Under the pieces are notes generated by a model. That model saw nothing but the letters and a program-made list of their open reading frames with translations. It ran no database searches and was not told the DNA's origin. Below are positions 22,374-29,533 of a stretch of 29,549 nt of DNA, one piece after another. Numbering within the stretch: the stretch's first letter is position 1; every line of letters starts with the position of its first letter. The stretch comes from a virus. The position numbers were made by a program, and so were the translations under genes. Location: positions 1 to 29,549 of IMG/VR virus record IMGVR_UViG_3300018080_001685. One strand, given 5' to 3'.

Positions 22374-23113
22374 GACTGTACTTGGGCGGATACCCGTTTG
22401 ACGACAACGAGATTCAGTTTTCTTACAACAAGAAGCTCATCCTCAGCAAGACGAACCGCCGAGAGCGGATGCGTCACCAGATGAAGGTGCGAGGTGTTAA
22501 GCAGCGGTCAACAGCTGCTGACCTGACGATCGCGCTGCAAGAGTTGGAGTTCGCTGTCGGGCAAGGTGGAGACCTCATCTTCAAAGATAATGACGGAAAC
22601 AACACCGTTCATGCCTACACGGAATCGAACACACTCAACGGAATCCGTGCCGTGGGTGGTGTGAACTATCCGCCAGGTCTACCTGGAGTCTGGGGCGCTC
22701 GTACTGAGTACGTCAATGCACGCACCTATGAGATTGTGTTTGAATGGGACACTGCCGACGTTGAGTCAAATCTTATTTATTGGTCACAGCAGATTGTGGA
22801 GCTGAGTTCGGGTGGATTCGACTTTGTCGTCCAAGAGGCGTTGACCGGGTTTCCTCAGCAGCAGCAAACGGCCCAGTACACAAAGCAGGTGTTCCAACAA
22901 GTTGGCCGTGCTGTTGGTTTCAGCTCATACCCGAACTTTCCAGGATTGGCCTATCCGTCTGTGTACCTTCGAACGAAGCAGTCGCGGCGTACGCTTGGCG
23001 ATCCGATCAACTGGAACGTGAACCAGTTCACGCACTACCCAATCAGTTGGGTCTACCACTACGAAGCGCCGTTCGGGTTGGCGCTCGGCTCACCAGCAAC
23101 ACCGATATTCTAA
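22370..23113 (+). CDS. Distal tail or baseplate-type protein
   Basis: A 247-residue protein with ATGA overlap to the previous gene. The start MRLYLGGYPFDDNEIQFSYNKKLILSKTNRRERM shows strands and a basic patch, followed by ELEFAVGQGGDLIFKDNDGN. A later segment (NARTYEIVFEWDTADVE) has Trp and aromatic strands, and the C-terminus ends in YHYEAPFG. The size and beta composition fit a distal tail protein (Dit-like ring at the tube end) or a first baseplate ring that precedes the hub. It is next to a larger protein whose start lies 1 base after its stop, so the pair likely forms adjacent rings. No short motif proves this. Confidence 0.5.
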   Translation: MRLYLGGYPFDDNEIQFSYNKKLILSKTNRRERMRHQMKVRGVKQRSTAADLTIALQELEFAVGQGGDLIFKDNDGNNTVHAYTESNTLNGIRAVGGVNYPPGLPGVWGARTEYVNARTYEIVFEWDTADVESNLIYWSQQIVELSSGGFDFVVQEALTGFPQQQQTAQYTKQVFQQVGRAVGFSSYPNFPGLAYPSVYLRTKQSRRTLGDPINWNVNQFTHYPISWVYHYEAPFGLALGSPATPIF

Positions 23114-23114
23114 G

Positions 23115-24794
23115 ATGGAATACCCACTCGCCACATATCCTGGGATTAACCAGATCACCGACTGCTTCGGAACGAGCACACCAGGTGTGACGCCGGACGT
23201 GGCTATTGTCCGGTTTCTACCGCAAGCCTCTACGCCGAATGCCAACGGAAACCTTGTGTGGCAGCAGGGCGCAGAGGTTGTTCAGTGGACGAACGCTCAC
23301 CTTGACTTCACATCAATCTCAGCCAACACAGAAAACGGTTACATTACCGAAGCTAGAATTCTGGATCGCAGAGTGTGGTGGCGATTCAGCGAAATCAATG
23401 GGCGTTACAACTTCCGCGAGCCTGACGGAAGCCTTGTCCCTGGGTATGAAAAGACGCCTCAGCAACTGGCGACGTTGCTGTTTCAGGCTATGGGTGAGAG
23501 CAGTTTCGACGTTAGCGACCTACCCAACAACACTGATGATCGGCCTGCTGTGGACTGGACTGGTGCCAATGCCGCCGCTGAACTCCAGAGGCTGTGCAAG
23601 GACCGTGGCTGCGATGTCGTTCTGAAACACAGCACAAACACAGCCAAGATTGTGGTGCTCGGAGAAGGCGCTTCACTGCCATCGACATTTGCGCAGTCTG
23701 TGTCGTTTGGCGTTGACATCGGTGAGGTTCCAGAGACATTCAAGGTGTACACAGCACCTGTCATATTCCAGTGCAAGCTGAAGCTGGAAGCGTATGGATA
23801 CGACACAGATGACGAACTCAAGCCAATCGCAGACCTGAGCTTCGAACCCACTGGTGGCTGGGAAGACACGAACCCAGAAGAGTTACTCCCGGAAGAAACA
23901 GACGAGGACGTTCGGGCACTTGCTAGAAAATACGTCTTTAAGCTGTACAAAATCACTAACACGTCAACTGACGACTTGGTAATCCCTGGGTACGACGACC
24001 CTGATTTGGAAACCGCACCTGGTGATGGCGACACAGTTGACGCGATCGAGCAAATCTACCCTGTGAACAAGGTTCTTGCTGAAACTTACACTGACGCTGG
24101 CGGAGTCCTTCGTCGCAAGCCAGCCTATGTCGAGGGTGTGTTTAAGTACAACGTCGATGAAGACGAAGAGATCATCGGTAACAGTTCTGCAAACACGCGC
24201 TACACAGGTGGCTTCACAATCTATCCCGAGCAGGGTTTGGTGTTGTTTGACAATCCCGTGTGGAAAGAGAGCGCAACAGCTGGCGAAGTCGAGGAGGCTG
24301 AGCTTTATCTTTGCACGTCATTCAGTGTCCACAGTGCAACGACGGGACAGGCTTATCGGTATTTTAACACTCAGTCTCTCGGCGGCACAGGAACTTATGT
24401 AAAAACACGAAATGACATTGTCAGGGTGATCAAAGCAAGTTACACTTCTGGAACTCCCACAACTGTTGACTCAATTTCGGACAACAAGACGACCGTGGAC
24501 ACAGCCATCAACAATGTGATTACTGCCCATCTGCCGGAATTTGCTAGCTATTCTGCGAATCAAGTCAGGTACATGGGTATTGTTGCGGGCGATGTCGATG
24601 GTCTCAACCGGCAAGTCGGTTATCGCATAAGTCGCAGAACTGGTGCCAACACAACAGTGGCCCAGAACAGCGAACCAGAGATGGGTGTCATGCGAAGTCG
24701 GGAGAAATTTGACGCTGCCATGTTCTTTGCTAAGGAGCAGGAACAGAGCACTGTGCAGCGTGACCGTGAAATTTCCAATCAGGTGAGACCGTAA
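23115..24794 (+). CDS. Tail hub or baseplate protein candidate
   Basis: This 559-residue protein is beta-rich with Thr, Ser, Asp and aromatic segments: DVAIVRFLPQAS, VVWTNAHLDFTSISANTE-type strands, and later VDAIEQIYPVNKVLAETYTDAGG. A central acidic linker (about 250-270) precedes a second beta region, and the C-terminus is helical and charged (MFFAKEQEQSTVQRDREI). The length and position after the distal tail-type gene and before fibre genes suit a central hub (gp27/gpD-like, tail-tip) protein. Layout is the main evidence; I cannot see catalytic residues or a lysozyme domain. Internal Cys residues are few. Confidence 0.5.
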   Translation: MEYPLATYPGINQITDCFGTSTPGVTPDVAIVRFLPQASTPNANGNLVWQQGAEVVQWTNAHLDFTSISANTENGYITEARILDRRVWWRFSEINGRYNFREPDGSLVPGYEKTPQQLATLLFQAMGESSFDVSDLPNNTDDRPAVDWTGANAAAELQRLCKDRGCDVVLKHSTNTAKIVVLGEGASLPSTFAQSVSFGVDIGEVPETFKVYTAPVIFQCKLKLEAYGYDTDDELKPIADLSFEPTGGWEDTNPEELLPEETDEDVRALARKYVFKLYKITNTSTDDLVIPGYDDPDLETAPGDGDTVDAIEQIYPVNKVLAETYTDAGGVLRRKPAYVEGVFKYNVDEDEEIIGNSSANTRYTGGFTIYPEQGLVLFDNPVWKESATAGEVEEAELYLCTSFSVHSATTGQAYRYFNTQSLGGTGTYVKTRNDIVRVIKASYTSGTPTTVDSISDNKTTVDTAINNVITAHLPEFASYSANQVRYMGIVAGDVDGLNRQVGYRISRRTGANTTVAQNSEPEMGVMRSREKFDAAMFFAKEQEQSTVQRDREISNQVRP

Positions 24795-25532
24795 ATGGCA
24801 ATCACCAAAGCCCCTAGAGTTCGGATTTACAACGCATCCGGCGAGACGATACCAGCGCGTTCGTTCGTGCAGGTCGACGCTGACCGTGCCCGTGGCGATC
24901 ACCGCGTCTACGATGTTGTGAAGCCTGACGGAACGGGACTGGTTTATCTCGTCACTGAGAATCGTGACATTGCCAGTACCGAGTATGGAGTGGCCTACAA
25001 TCCAATCAGTCCGGTGCCTGTAAAGCACTCTACTGCACCGTCAGCAGTTGAGGAAGTTGGTCCTGCTTCTGGCAGTTGGGAGTGCGATCCTGGAGGGACT
25101 GGTTTTGTTGCAATGCGAACGAGTGGCAATTACACATACGTACAGAGTCTGGGTGGTGGAGGTGGTGGTTGCTCGACTATCTTCAAAATGCTCATGCTGG
25201 GCAATCCCACTGGAGGAGATTTTGACGTACCGCTCACTGTCACTGACGGTGTTGGATCGTCGAAGGAGACAATGACGTTCAACTGGGACGACACAGTCAC
25301 TGACGTTATCACGGAACTGGAAACCCATACGAAAATATCAAGTGGAGACCTGTCTGAGGTGGCTGGCGTTAATAGTTTTCCCAATGGTGAAATCACCTTC
25401 CGGTTAGATGCTGATGACTTGACTCTTGAATTTGACACAGACCCTTCAGGTGGCTACGACGTGAGCACATTAACTGGTGGTGCCTCGTGGACGTTTGTGT
25501 CGATACGTCAATGCTGTGAGTGTAACGCATGA
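24795..25532 (+). CDS. Tail-tip protein with Gly-hinge and C-terminal CCEC cluster
   Basis: A 245-residue protein starting one base after the preceding stop. The N-terminal domain (APRVRIYNASGETIPARSFV ... VVKPDGTGLVYLV ... GPASGSWECDPGGTGFVAM) follows a pattern I associate with planctomycete prophage tail proteins. A Gly6 hinge (near residue 124) joins a second domain (FKMLMLGNPTGGDFDVPLTVTDG ...) of short strands. The end reads RQCCECNA, a Cys cluster. The next gene starts MTDKCCCCFDF and overlaps by ATGA, so two Cys clusters meet across the junction. Both could bridge by disulfides or metal in the tail tip. The function is probably structural. Confidence 0.55.
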   Translation: MAITKAPRVRIYNASGETIPARSFVQVDADRARGDHRVYDVVKPDGTGLVYLVTENRDIASTEYGVAYNPISPVPVKHSTAPSAVEEVGPASGSWECDPGGTGFVAMRTSGNYTYVQSLGGGGGGCSTIFKMLMLGNPTGGDFDVPLTVTDGVGSSKETMTFNWDDTVTDVITELETHTKISSGDLSEVAGVNSFPNGEITFRLDADDLTLEFDTDPSGGYDVSTLTGGASWTFVSIRQCCECNA

Positions 25533-26797
25533 CAGATAAGTGTTGCTGTTGCTTTGATTTCAAGAATGTCACTCCACCGCAGTCTATATTGACTGTGTTC
25601 TCGTCTAGCGGTGAAGTGTTGTGGCAGAGGTTCGAAAAGCAAGTGGATCGTTCCACATGCGTTACGGACGCAAATGGAAATATCATCCTGCTTTGGTCAA
25701 GTACAGCCGCCTCAAGTGGCCTAGATACGCACTGTGAAATCTGGACTCCTGACGGAGTGCTGCTGTTTGATGATGTGCAAAGCTCGTCTGGAAACCTTTA
25801 TCAGTGGTCGCGACTGATTGGCGATTACGGAGTCGTGCAATTCCAAACAGCCACGCCATCGCAACCGTATGGTAGAGTTGTTGATGTTGAGGGATCGGTC
25901 ACGTTTGGATCAGAATTGCAGTTTGATGTAACCAAAGGCAATCACACGGATCCTTGGACGGTAGCGAACGGCCACTATGGCTGGGTCAACACGTACGACA
26001 GTTTCGCGAACCCAGCATTTGTCGAATGGCAGACAATCAGCGCATCTGGGAAGTCATCTCACTGGCTCGGTCGCACTTCAACGACGAGTGATAGATCGTA
26101 TGGTTACGGCTTCCCAATCGGTGCTGATTGCGTGATCATTGTGAGAAATGGTGGAAACGACTACCTCGTGCGGATGGATGCCGCTTCAACTGTGTCAGCG
26201 GATGTGGAGCTGTGGAAGACTCAGTTTGATGCCAATTCATCAGGTGACGCAGAGGTCCACGACTGGGGTGTTTGTGGAGGCGCTGGCGAAAATCTAATCA
26301 CGAAGCAGTTCACGGGGACGTTTGGATCGGAAACCGCAAGCAGGTTTAACTGCCACCGATTGTCGGACGGTGCAGAGTTGTGGACCATTGACCAGTCGCA
26401 CACCGTGAACGGATTTACGACGCGGGAACTGACAGTTTCTCCAGATGAGTCTTATTTCGGGTATGTCGTCAATGAAACTGGAAGCACAAGCGATGACCAT
26501 ACGGCAGTTGTAAGAGATGCGAGCGATGGGTCTTTAGTCTTTTCAAAGACAGTCTATTTCACAAGCTCCGTTAACGAAGCGTTTCGCTGGGTACAGGTTG
26601 CGAACGACCGAGTTTATATACCAAGTAATGACACTGGAAGCACAGCCGACCATTTAGGGTGTTATGACATGTCATCTGGTGATTTGATTTGGGCTACGCA
26701 GTACCTCGAATACTACCACAAAGTTTGGCCGCTATCGGAAGGTCGCGTGGCAGTGGCACACGAATCTCTTGTTGTGGAAGATAGCGAGTCCTTCTAA
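25529..26797 (+). CDS. Beta-propeller tail fibre protein with CCCC start
   Basis: The 422-residue protein starts MTDKCCCCFDF, four consecutive Cys, by ATGA overlap with the previous gene. The body has repeated outer-strand motifs, spaced about 50-100 residues apart, such as GEVLWQRF, TPDGVLLFDD, DGAELWTID, DASDGSLVFSK and MSSGDLIWATQYL, the G-x-x-x-W type end of PQQ-like/quinoprotein beta-propeller blades. I therefore expect a six- to eight-blade propeller, used in phage fibres as a ligand-binding disc. No catalytic PQQ residues are implied. It follows a tail-tip protein and precedes accessory genes, so a host-surface adhesin is a good inference. A host-derived enzyme copy is less likely, since the protein has no signal peptide. 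Confidence 0.6.
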   Translation: MTDKCCCCFDFKNVTPPQSILTVFSSSGEVLWQRFEKQVDRSTCVTDANGNIILLWSSTAASSGLDTHCEIWTPDGVLLFDDVQSSSGNLYQWSRLIGDYGVVQFQTATPSQPYGRVVDVEGSVTFGSELQFDVTKGNHTDPWTVANGHYGWVNTYDSFANPAFVEWQTISASGKSSHWLGRTSTTSDRSYGYGFPIGADCVIIVRNGGNDYLVRMDAASTVSADVELWKTQFDANSSGDAEVHDWGVCGGAGENLITKQFTGTFGSETASRFNCHRLSDGAELWTIDQSHTVNGFTTRELTVSPDESYFGYVVNETGSTSDDHTAVVRDASDGSLVFSKTVYFTSSVNEAFRWVQVANDRVYIPSNDTGSTADHLGCYDMSSGDLIWATQYLEYYHKVWPLSEGRVAVAHESLVVEDSESF

Positions 26798-27328
26798 ATG
26801 AAGCTATTCATCACGGGTCCAGGGCGACACGGCAAAGACACAGTTGCTGGGTTTGTGCGGCGCCGCACAGGGTTGACGTTCGAAAGCAGCAGTCACTTCG
26901 TAGCCCGCAAGGCTGTGGTGCCTTACCTGGCCAAGATCGGGATTCACTACCGAACGTTTGACGAGTGCTACGCCGATCGCGTCAACAATCGCATGCACTG
27001 GCGCAGGGCCATTGAAATCTACAACACTCCAGATGTGACGCGAATGTCTCGGGAGTTGTTTGATCAGTATGACATCTATGTCGGAATCAGGAAGCGTGAC
27101 GAGTTCCTCAAGGCCAAGGAATTTGCAGATTTGTCAATTTGGGTTGACGCTTCGATTCGCATCTCAAAGCAAGACCCCAGCCTAGATATCCTTCCAGGTG
27201 ACTGCGACATCAGGATAGACAACAACGGAACACTGGAGGAACTAGAGGCGAAAGTTTATCGCCTTTGCGACACATTCAGCAACTTGCCATCCAAGGGAGA
27301 ACTGGACTTATGCTACACTGACAAGTAG
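26798..27328 (+). CDS. Deoxynucleotide monophosphate kinase-like protein
   Basis: A 176-residue P-loop protein with Walker A at residues 7-15 (GPGRHGKDT), the GKD[T/S] form typical of phage dNMP kinases of the T4 gp1 type, then a RRRTG stretch and later VDASIRIS. The expected reaction is phosphoryl transfer from ATP to a deoxynucleoside monophosphate to feed viral DNA synthesis. The C-terminal half is more divergent, so the substrate cannot be read and a general P-loop kinase role is the safe claim. The ATG is adjacent to the previous stop (TAA then ATG). Placement at the end of the tail block and before a phosphoesterase suggests an accessory metabolic cassette. Confidence 0.65.
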   Translation: MKLFITGPGRHGKDTVAGFVRRRTGLTFESSSHFVARKAVVPYLAKIGIHYRTFDECYADRVNNRMHWRRAIEIYNTPDVTRMSRELFDQYDIYVGIRKRDEFLKAKEFADLSIWVDASIRISKQDPSLDILPGDCDIRIDNNGTLEELEAKVYRLCDTFSNLPSKGELDLCYTDK

Positions 27329-27351
27329 CACAACTGCTGCAAAGGATTGTA

Positions 27352-28026
27352 ATGAGTCGAGTCTTGGCGATCGGAGACGTTCACTGCCCTGGCATGCTGC
27401 CAGATTACCCAGAATTCCTTTCAGATATCTACAAGCAGTGGAACTTGGACAAGGTTGTCGTCATCGGAGACCTTGTTGACTGGCACGCAATCAACTTCCA
27501 CGGAAAGCATTCCGAGACACCTGGAGTCAGAGAGGAAGTCGAGCAGGCCCGCAAGCAGATTGCAGAGATCAAGAAGAGGTTTCCCAAGGCAACTTGGATG
27601 CTTGGCAATCATGATGTGTTGCCGAAGCGTAGAGCCGACGAGGCTGGGCTACCATCCAACATCCTGAAGAGTGAGAAGGAATACTGGGATCTCAAGGGAT
27701 GGAAGGTTGTGGAGCGTTATGGATCACACCTTATTGACGGAGTGAGATACAGCCACGGCGAGACCGGCGACGGCGGCAAAGAGGCAGCTCTCAAGCAGGC
27801 GGTGAACTGTGGCCGTTCCACAGTCATCGGGCACTACCACCAAACAGCTGGTGTGCGATGGGCGGCAAATGAGGACAGGCGGATGTTCGGCCTGTCGACA
27901 GGTTGCGGGATGGACTGGAAACGACTTCAGTTTCAGTACGGTCGCAAGTTCAAAGATAAACCACTGATTGGATGCGGTGTGATCCTCGACGGTCAGTACG
28001 CTTACTGGGAGCCGATGCAATTATGA
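27352..28026 (+). CDS. Calcineurin-like metallophosphoesterase
   Basis: The 224-residue protein has the complete metallophosphoesterase set: GDVH (D9, H11), GDLVDW (D40), GNHD (N86, H87), SHG (H135) and GHYH (H161, H163). These bind two metal ions and the catalytic water. The substrate could be nucleotide, phosphoprotein, RNA end or signalling molecule; the sequence does not decide. AAAGGAT precedes the ATG. It is coupled to the next gene by ATGA and follows the dNMP kinase. In phages such enzymes are often accessory. Full-length and intact; no signal peptide, so it is cytoplasmic. Confidence 0.85.
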   Translation: MSRVLAIGDVHCPGMLPDYPEFLSDIYKQWNLDKVVVIGDLVDWHAINFHGKHSETPGVREEVEQARKQIAEIKKRFPKATWMLGNHDVLPKRRADEAGLPSNILKSEKEYWDLKGWKVVERYGSHLIDGVRYSHGETGDGGKEAALKQAVNCGRSTVIGHYHQTAGVRWAANEDRRMFGLSTGCGMDWKRLQFQYGRKFKDKPLIGCGVILDGQYAYWEPMQL

Positions 28027-28352
28027 ACCAGAACCAACTCCACGCAGAACTGACACGCTTGGCATCACAGGTTGGAGATGCTGACAAATCAGAGAACGGG
28101 ATTCGCGTCTTCGGCAAGTTCCAGTTCGGATCGAAGGTCTACCTCAAGAACCAGACCAGCCCAGGCGCCGGGACTGTGGTTGCGTGGGTCGTCAATGAGC
28201 ACGCCAACGTCGACTACTACGTCGGTTTCGCTGAGAATCAGTACGGCACGTTCACGGAAGCTGAACTGACAGACAATCCTAAGGAAACCGAGGTCAGCGC
28301 CATGCAGTCGTTCCTTGGTATGGACATTGATGATGCAGATGATGATGACTAA
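28023..28352 (+). CDS. Small acidic protein, function unknown
   Basis: A 109-residue protein that starts at the ATGA overlap with the metallophosphoesterase and ends MDIDDADDDD, a run of acids. The middle has a small beta domain (IRVFGKFQFGSKVYLKNQT ... GAGTVVAWVVNEHANVDYYVGF) that reads like a Tudor/SH3-style barrel, and the acidic tail may bind basic partners or metal. No family is recognised. The coupling to the phosphoesterase suggests it may be a partner or regulator of that enzyme. The reading frame is supported by the overlap and by the next gene beginning directly after its stop. Confidence 0.55.
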   Translation: MNQNQLHAELTRLASQVGDADKSENGIRVFGKFQFGSKVYLKNQTSPGAGTVVAWVVNEHANVDYYVGFAENQYGTFTEAELTDNPKETEVSAMQSFLGMDIDDADDDD

Positions 28353-28883
28353 ATGGCAATCATCCTCCCGAAACAGAACCTGCTGATTGTCGAGTTTCCC
28401 AGGACTGCGACAACGTGGCTCAGGCGCACGCTGAGAGCACTGAATGTGCCGCACCACATTCCTGTCGCAGAGCCTGGCAAGTGCCCTAGACACAGCCCTG
28501 TGGCCTCCTACGAGTGGTCTGGCGACACAGTTGTTTTCTACCGCAGGCCGAAAGATTGGATCGAGAGCATGTGGCGACATCACCGTGGGCGCTGGTATCG
28601 CAAGATGTACAACAACATCGAATACGGTTTCGAGTTCATGATGCCGTTCGATCCACTATTCGAGACGTGGATTCAACGCTTCACAATAGATGATGTCGAG
28701 GCGTACTACCGCAAGATGATGAATGGAGTTGGAACTGTTGTTCCATTCGAGGGTGTGCAGGACTGGCTGGCCGACACGATTAAAAAGCATGTGCCGCGCG
28801 AGCGAGTCAATGCTAGCGTTAAGATTGCTTGTGATTGGCAGACGACTCCAGTATCTCGTTCATGTAATCCTCGACAGCCATAG
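28353..28883 (+). CDS. Sulfotransferase-like protein
   Basis: The 176-residue protein reads PRTATTWL at 16-23, matching the 5'-phosphosulfate (PAPS) binding loop PKSGTTWL. R64 and S72 in YRRPKDWIESMW fit the 3'-phosphate motif R-x7-S. Between lie short strands and helices of a sulfotransferase core, and later the segment GVGTVVPFEGVQDWLA resembles the motif preceding the PAPS-binding helix. The enzyme would use PAPS to sulfate a hydroxyl or amine, possibly a surface glycan or a small molecule. It is shorter than standard cytosolic sulfotransferases (about 290), like many phage versions. It starts adjacent to the previous stop; its C-terminal 65 bases overlap the reverse gene at 28819. The substrate is not predictable. 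Confidence 0.65.
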   Translation: MAIILPKQNLLIVEFPRTATTWLRRTLRALNVPHHIPVAEPGKCPRHSPVASYEWSGDTVVFYRRPKDWIESMWRHHRGRWYRKMYNNIEYGFEFMMPFDPLFETWIQRFTIDDVEAYYRKMMNGVGTVVPFEGVQDWLADTIKKHVPRERVNASVKIACDWQTTPVSRSCNPRQP

Positions 28884-29022
28884 CGAGGACCGTGTCAGGT
28901 TTCTCGCCACGAGCAGAGGCGTCGGCGTGCTCCTGGATCTCGTCGATGGTGGCGTAGATTCCAGTCTCTTCAAGTCGCCTTTTGATCTGGCGACACATCT
29001 GGCGTGATACGATGTTGTTCAC
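28819..29022 (-). CDS. Small hypothetical protein beside the attachment region
   Basis: In this 67-residue reverse-strand protein, the GTG start at 29022 has GGAGGG 8 bases upstream. The sequence (MNNIVSRQMCRQIKRRLEET) is helical and basic at the N-terminus and acidic toward the end (AMAVEDYMNEILE), with one Cys. It converges on and overlaps the sulfotransferase gene by 65 bases, an unusual but tolerable arrangement. Its position next to the repeats and tRNA fragment suggests a recombination or lysogeny control role (e.g. an excision or repressor partner), although no helix-turn-helix is evident. A TTGACC on the same strand (complement of 29077-29082) is a possible -35 element. Confidence 0.5.
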   Translation of the reverse strand: MNNIVSRQMCRQIKRRLEETGIYATIDEIQEHADASARGEKPDTVLAMAVEDYMNEILESSANHKQS

Positions 29023-29043
29023 TGCAATTTCCCTCCAATACCG

Positions 29044-29064
29044 AGCAGCTAAAAAGCAGCTAAC
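29044..29064 (+). repeat. Arm-type direct repeat pair, left of core
   Basis: AGCAGCTAA at 29044-29052 and AGCAGCTAAC at 29055-29064 start 11 bases apart, about one helical turn. The same pair with the same 11-base phase occurs on the other side of the tRNA segment. Such paired repeats are typical of integrase arm-binding sites. Confidence 0.75.
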
Positions 29065-29073
29065 AGAGTAAGA

Positions 29074-29096
29074 TTTTGGTCAACTTTTGACGAAAA
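29074..29096. repeat. 10-bp dyad with 3-bp centre
   Basis: TTTTGGTCAA (29074-29083) and TTGACGAAAA (29087-29096) are complementary in 9 of 10 positions around CTT. The dyad lies upstream of the small reverse gene at 28819 and overlaps its possible -35, so it could be a repressor or recombination protein site. A weak terminator is unlikely without a U-tract. Confidence 0.6.
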
Positions 29097-29097
29097 G

Positions 29098-29159
29098 GTT
29101 AGCAGAAGTGCAACGCGAGTCAAGCAATTTTGCTTGTGATCGGTTACATTTCTGCTAAC
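29098..29159. repeat. 62-bp interrupted palindrome with nested inner palindrome
   Basis: GTTAGCAGAAGTG (29098-29110) pairs with CATTTCTGCTAAC (29147-29159) in 12 of 13 positions. CAAGCAATTTTGCTTG (29121-29136) is an inner palindrome. Both share exactly the same axis between 29128 and 29129, and AAC/GTT bases between them also pair. The outer arms share GCTAAC with the arm repeats. It abuts the tRNA-derived core, so it may bind integrase or an accessory factor. Confidence 0.7.
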
Positions 29160-29164
29160 ACTCG

Positions 29165-29211
29165 TCTGTCTTACACACAGAAGGCCGTCGGTTCGAGTCC
29201 GACTGTGACCA
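29165..29211 (+). other. 3' half of tRNA-Val(UAC), probable attachment core
   Basis: The anticodon stem TCTGT/ACAGA encloses a 7-base loop CTTACAC with anticodon TAC at 29172-29174 (valine). The T-arm GTCGG-TTCGAGT-CCGAC and 3' acceptor TGTGACC plus discriminator A (29211) follow; CCA is not encoded. The D-arm and normal 5' half are absent, so it is not a working tRNA. A tRNA 3' half reconstitutes the host gene after integration, the usual reason phages carry one. Confidence 0.8.
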
Positions 29212-29260
29212 CTTGATATCAAAGGACTTACGACAAATTCAAAATCGCGCAAATCGCAAA

Positions 29261-29281
29261 AGCAGCTAACGAGCAGCTAAC
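29261..29281 (+). repeat. Arm-type direct repeat pair, right of core
   Basis: AGCAGCTAAC occurs at 29261-29270 and 29272-29281, again 11 bases apart, mirroring the left pair about 200 bases away. The last repeat ends one base before the stop codon of the excisionase-like gene, so gene and site are compactly joined. Confidence 0.75.
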
Positions 29282-29533
29282 TCATTCACCTACCTTTGGG
29301 ATTTTGGACCACCAGTCAGCAGCGTCGATGAAGCCAGACTTATGTGAAGCGCCCCACACGATCACATCCCATGATTTCAGCCAGACACGCACTGTCGCCT
29401 CATTGTGGCCGATGATAGCCGCCCACTGTTTAATAGAATACTTGCCAGTGTGCGGTACTGGCATTGTTGACATTACACCTTGAGTGTGAAATTCTTTCAC
29501 GTTCTCACTTGACGCACCTTGAGTGCTCTCCAT
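29282..29533 (-). CDS. Excisionase-like helix-turn-helix protein
   Basis: The 83-residue reverse-strand protein starts at ATG 29533 with AGGAG 7 bases upstream (29540-29544 on this strand). After a disordered N-terminus of about 30 residues, it reads YSIKQWAAIIGHNEATVRVW followed by LKSWDVIVWGASHKSGFIDAADWWSKIP, the winged helix-turn-helix pattern of Xis/AlpA/MerR-like DNA-binding proteins (helix, turn G-H-N-E, recognition helix, then a wing). It ends at the second repeat pair of the attachment region. The likely role is a recombination directionality factor bending attP/attR DNA. An alternative is a small transcription regulator. The integrase is expected to the right, outside the window. 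Confidence 0.7.
   Translation of the reverse strand: MESTQGASSENVKEFHTQGVMSTMPVPHTGKYSIKQWAAIIGHNEATVRVWLKSWDVIVWGASHKSGFIDAADWWSKIPKVGE

Larger units (their letters stand above)
29023..29281. other. attP: Phage attachment site (attP-like) region, non-coding
   Basis: This 259-bp gap between two reverse-strand genes has no open frame of note. In order it holds a pair of AGCAGCTAA repeats, a dyad, a second larger dyad, a tRNA-Val 3' half, two AAATCGC repeats (29242-29248, 29251-29257) and a second AGCAGCTAAC pair. The known layout of tyrosine-integrase attP sites is a core matching the 3' end of a host tRNA gene flanked by phased arm-type repeats, which fits closely. The excisionase-like gene at its right edge supports this. 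If this is an attL/attR junction of an integrated prophage instead, one flank would be host DNA; phage-like repeats on both sides favour attP. Confidence 0.75.

Noticed and set aside
21806-22477. Antisense open frame (223 codons) over the Pro/Glu-rich gene
   Set aside because: Ser/Gly-rich mirror of the coding strand, no ribosome site, overlaps two forward genes.
23483-24034. Antisense open frame over the tail hub gene
   Set aside because: Ser-rich mirror translation without start signals or neighbours on the same strand.
29142-29211. A complete tRNA lacking a D-arm, since GGTTACA (29142-29148) can pair with the acceptor 3' strand
   Set aside because: The 16 bases between show no D-stem, bacterial tRNAs need a D-arm, and the upstream bases belong to the dyad at 29098-29159; a tRNA-derived attachment core explains it better.
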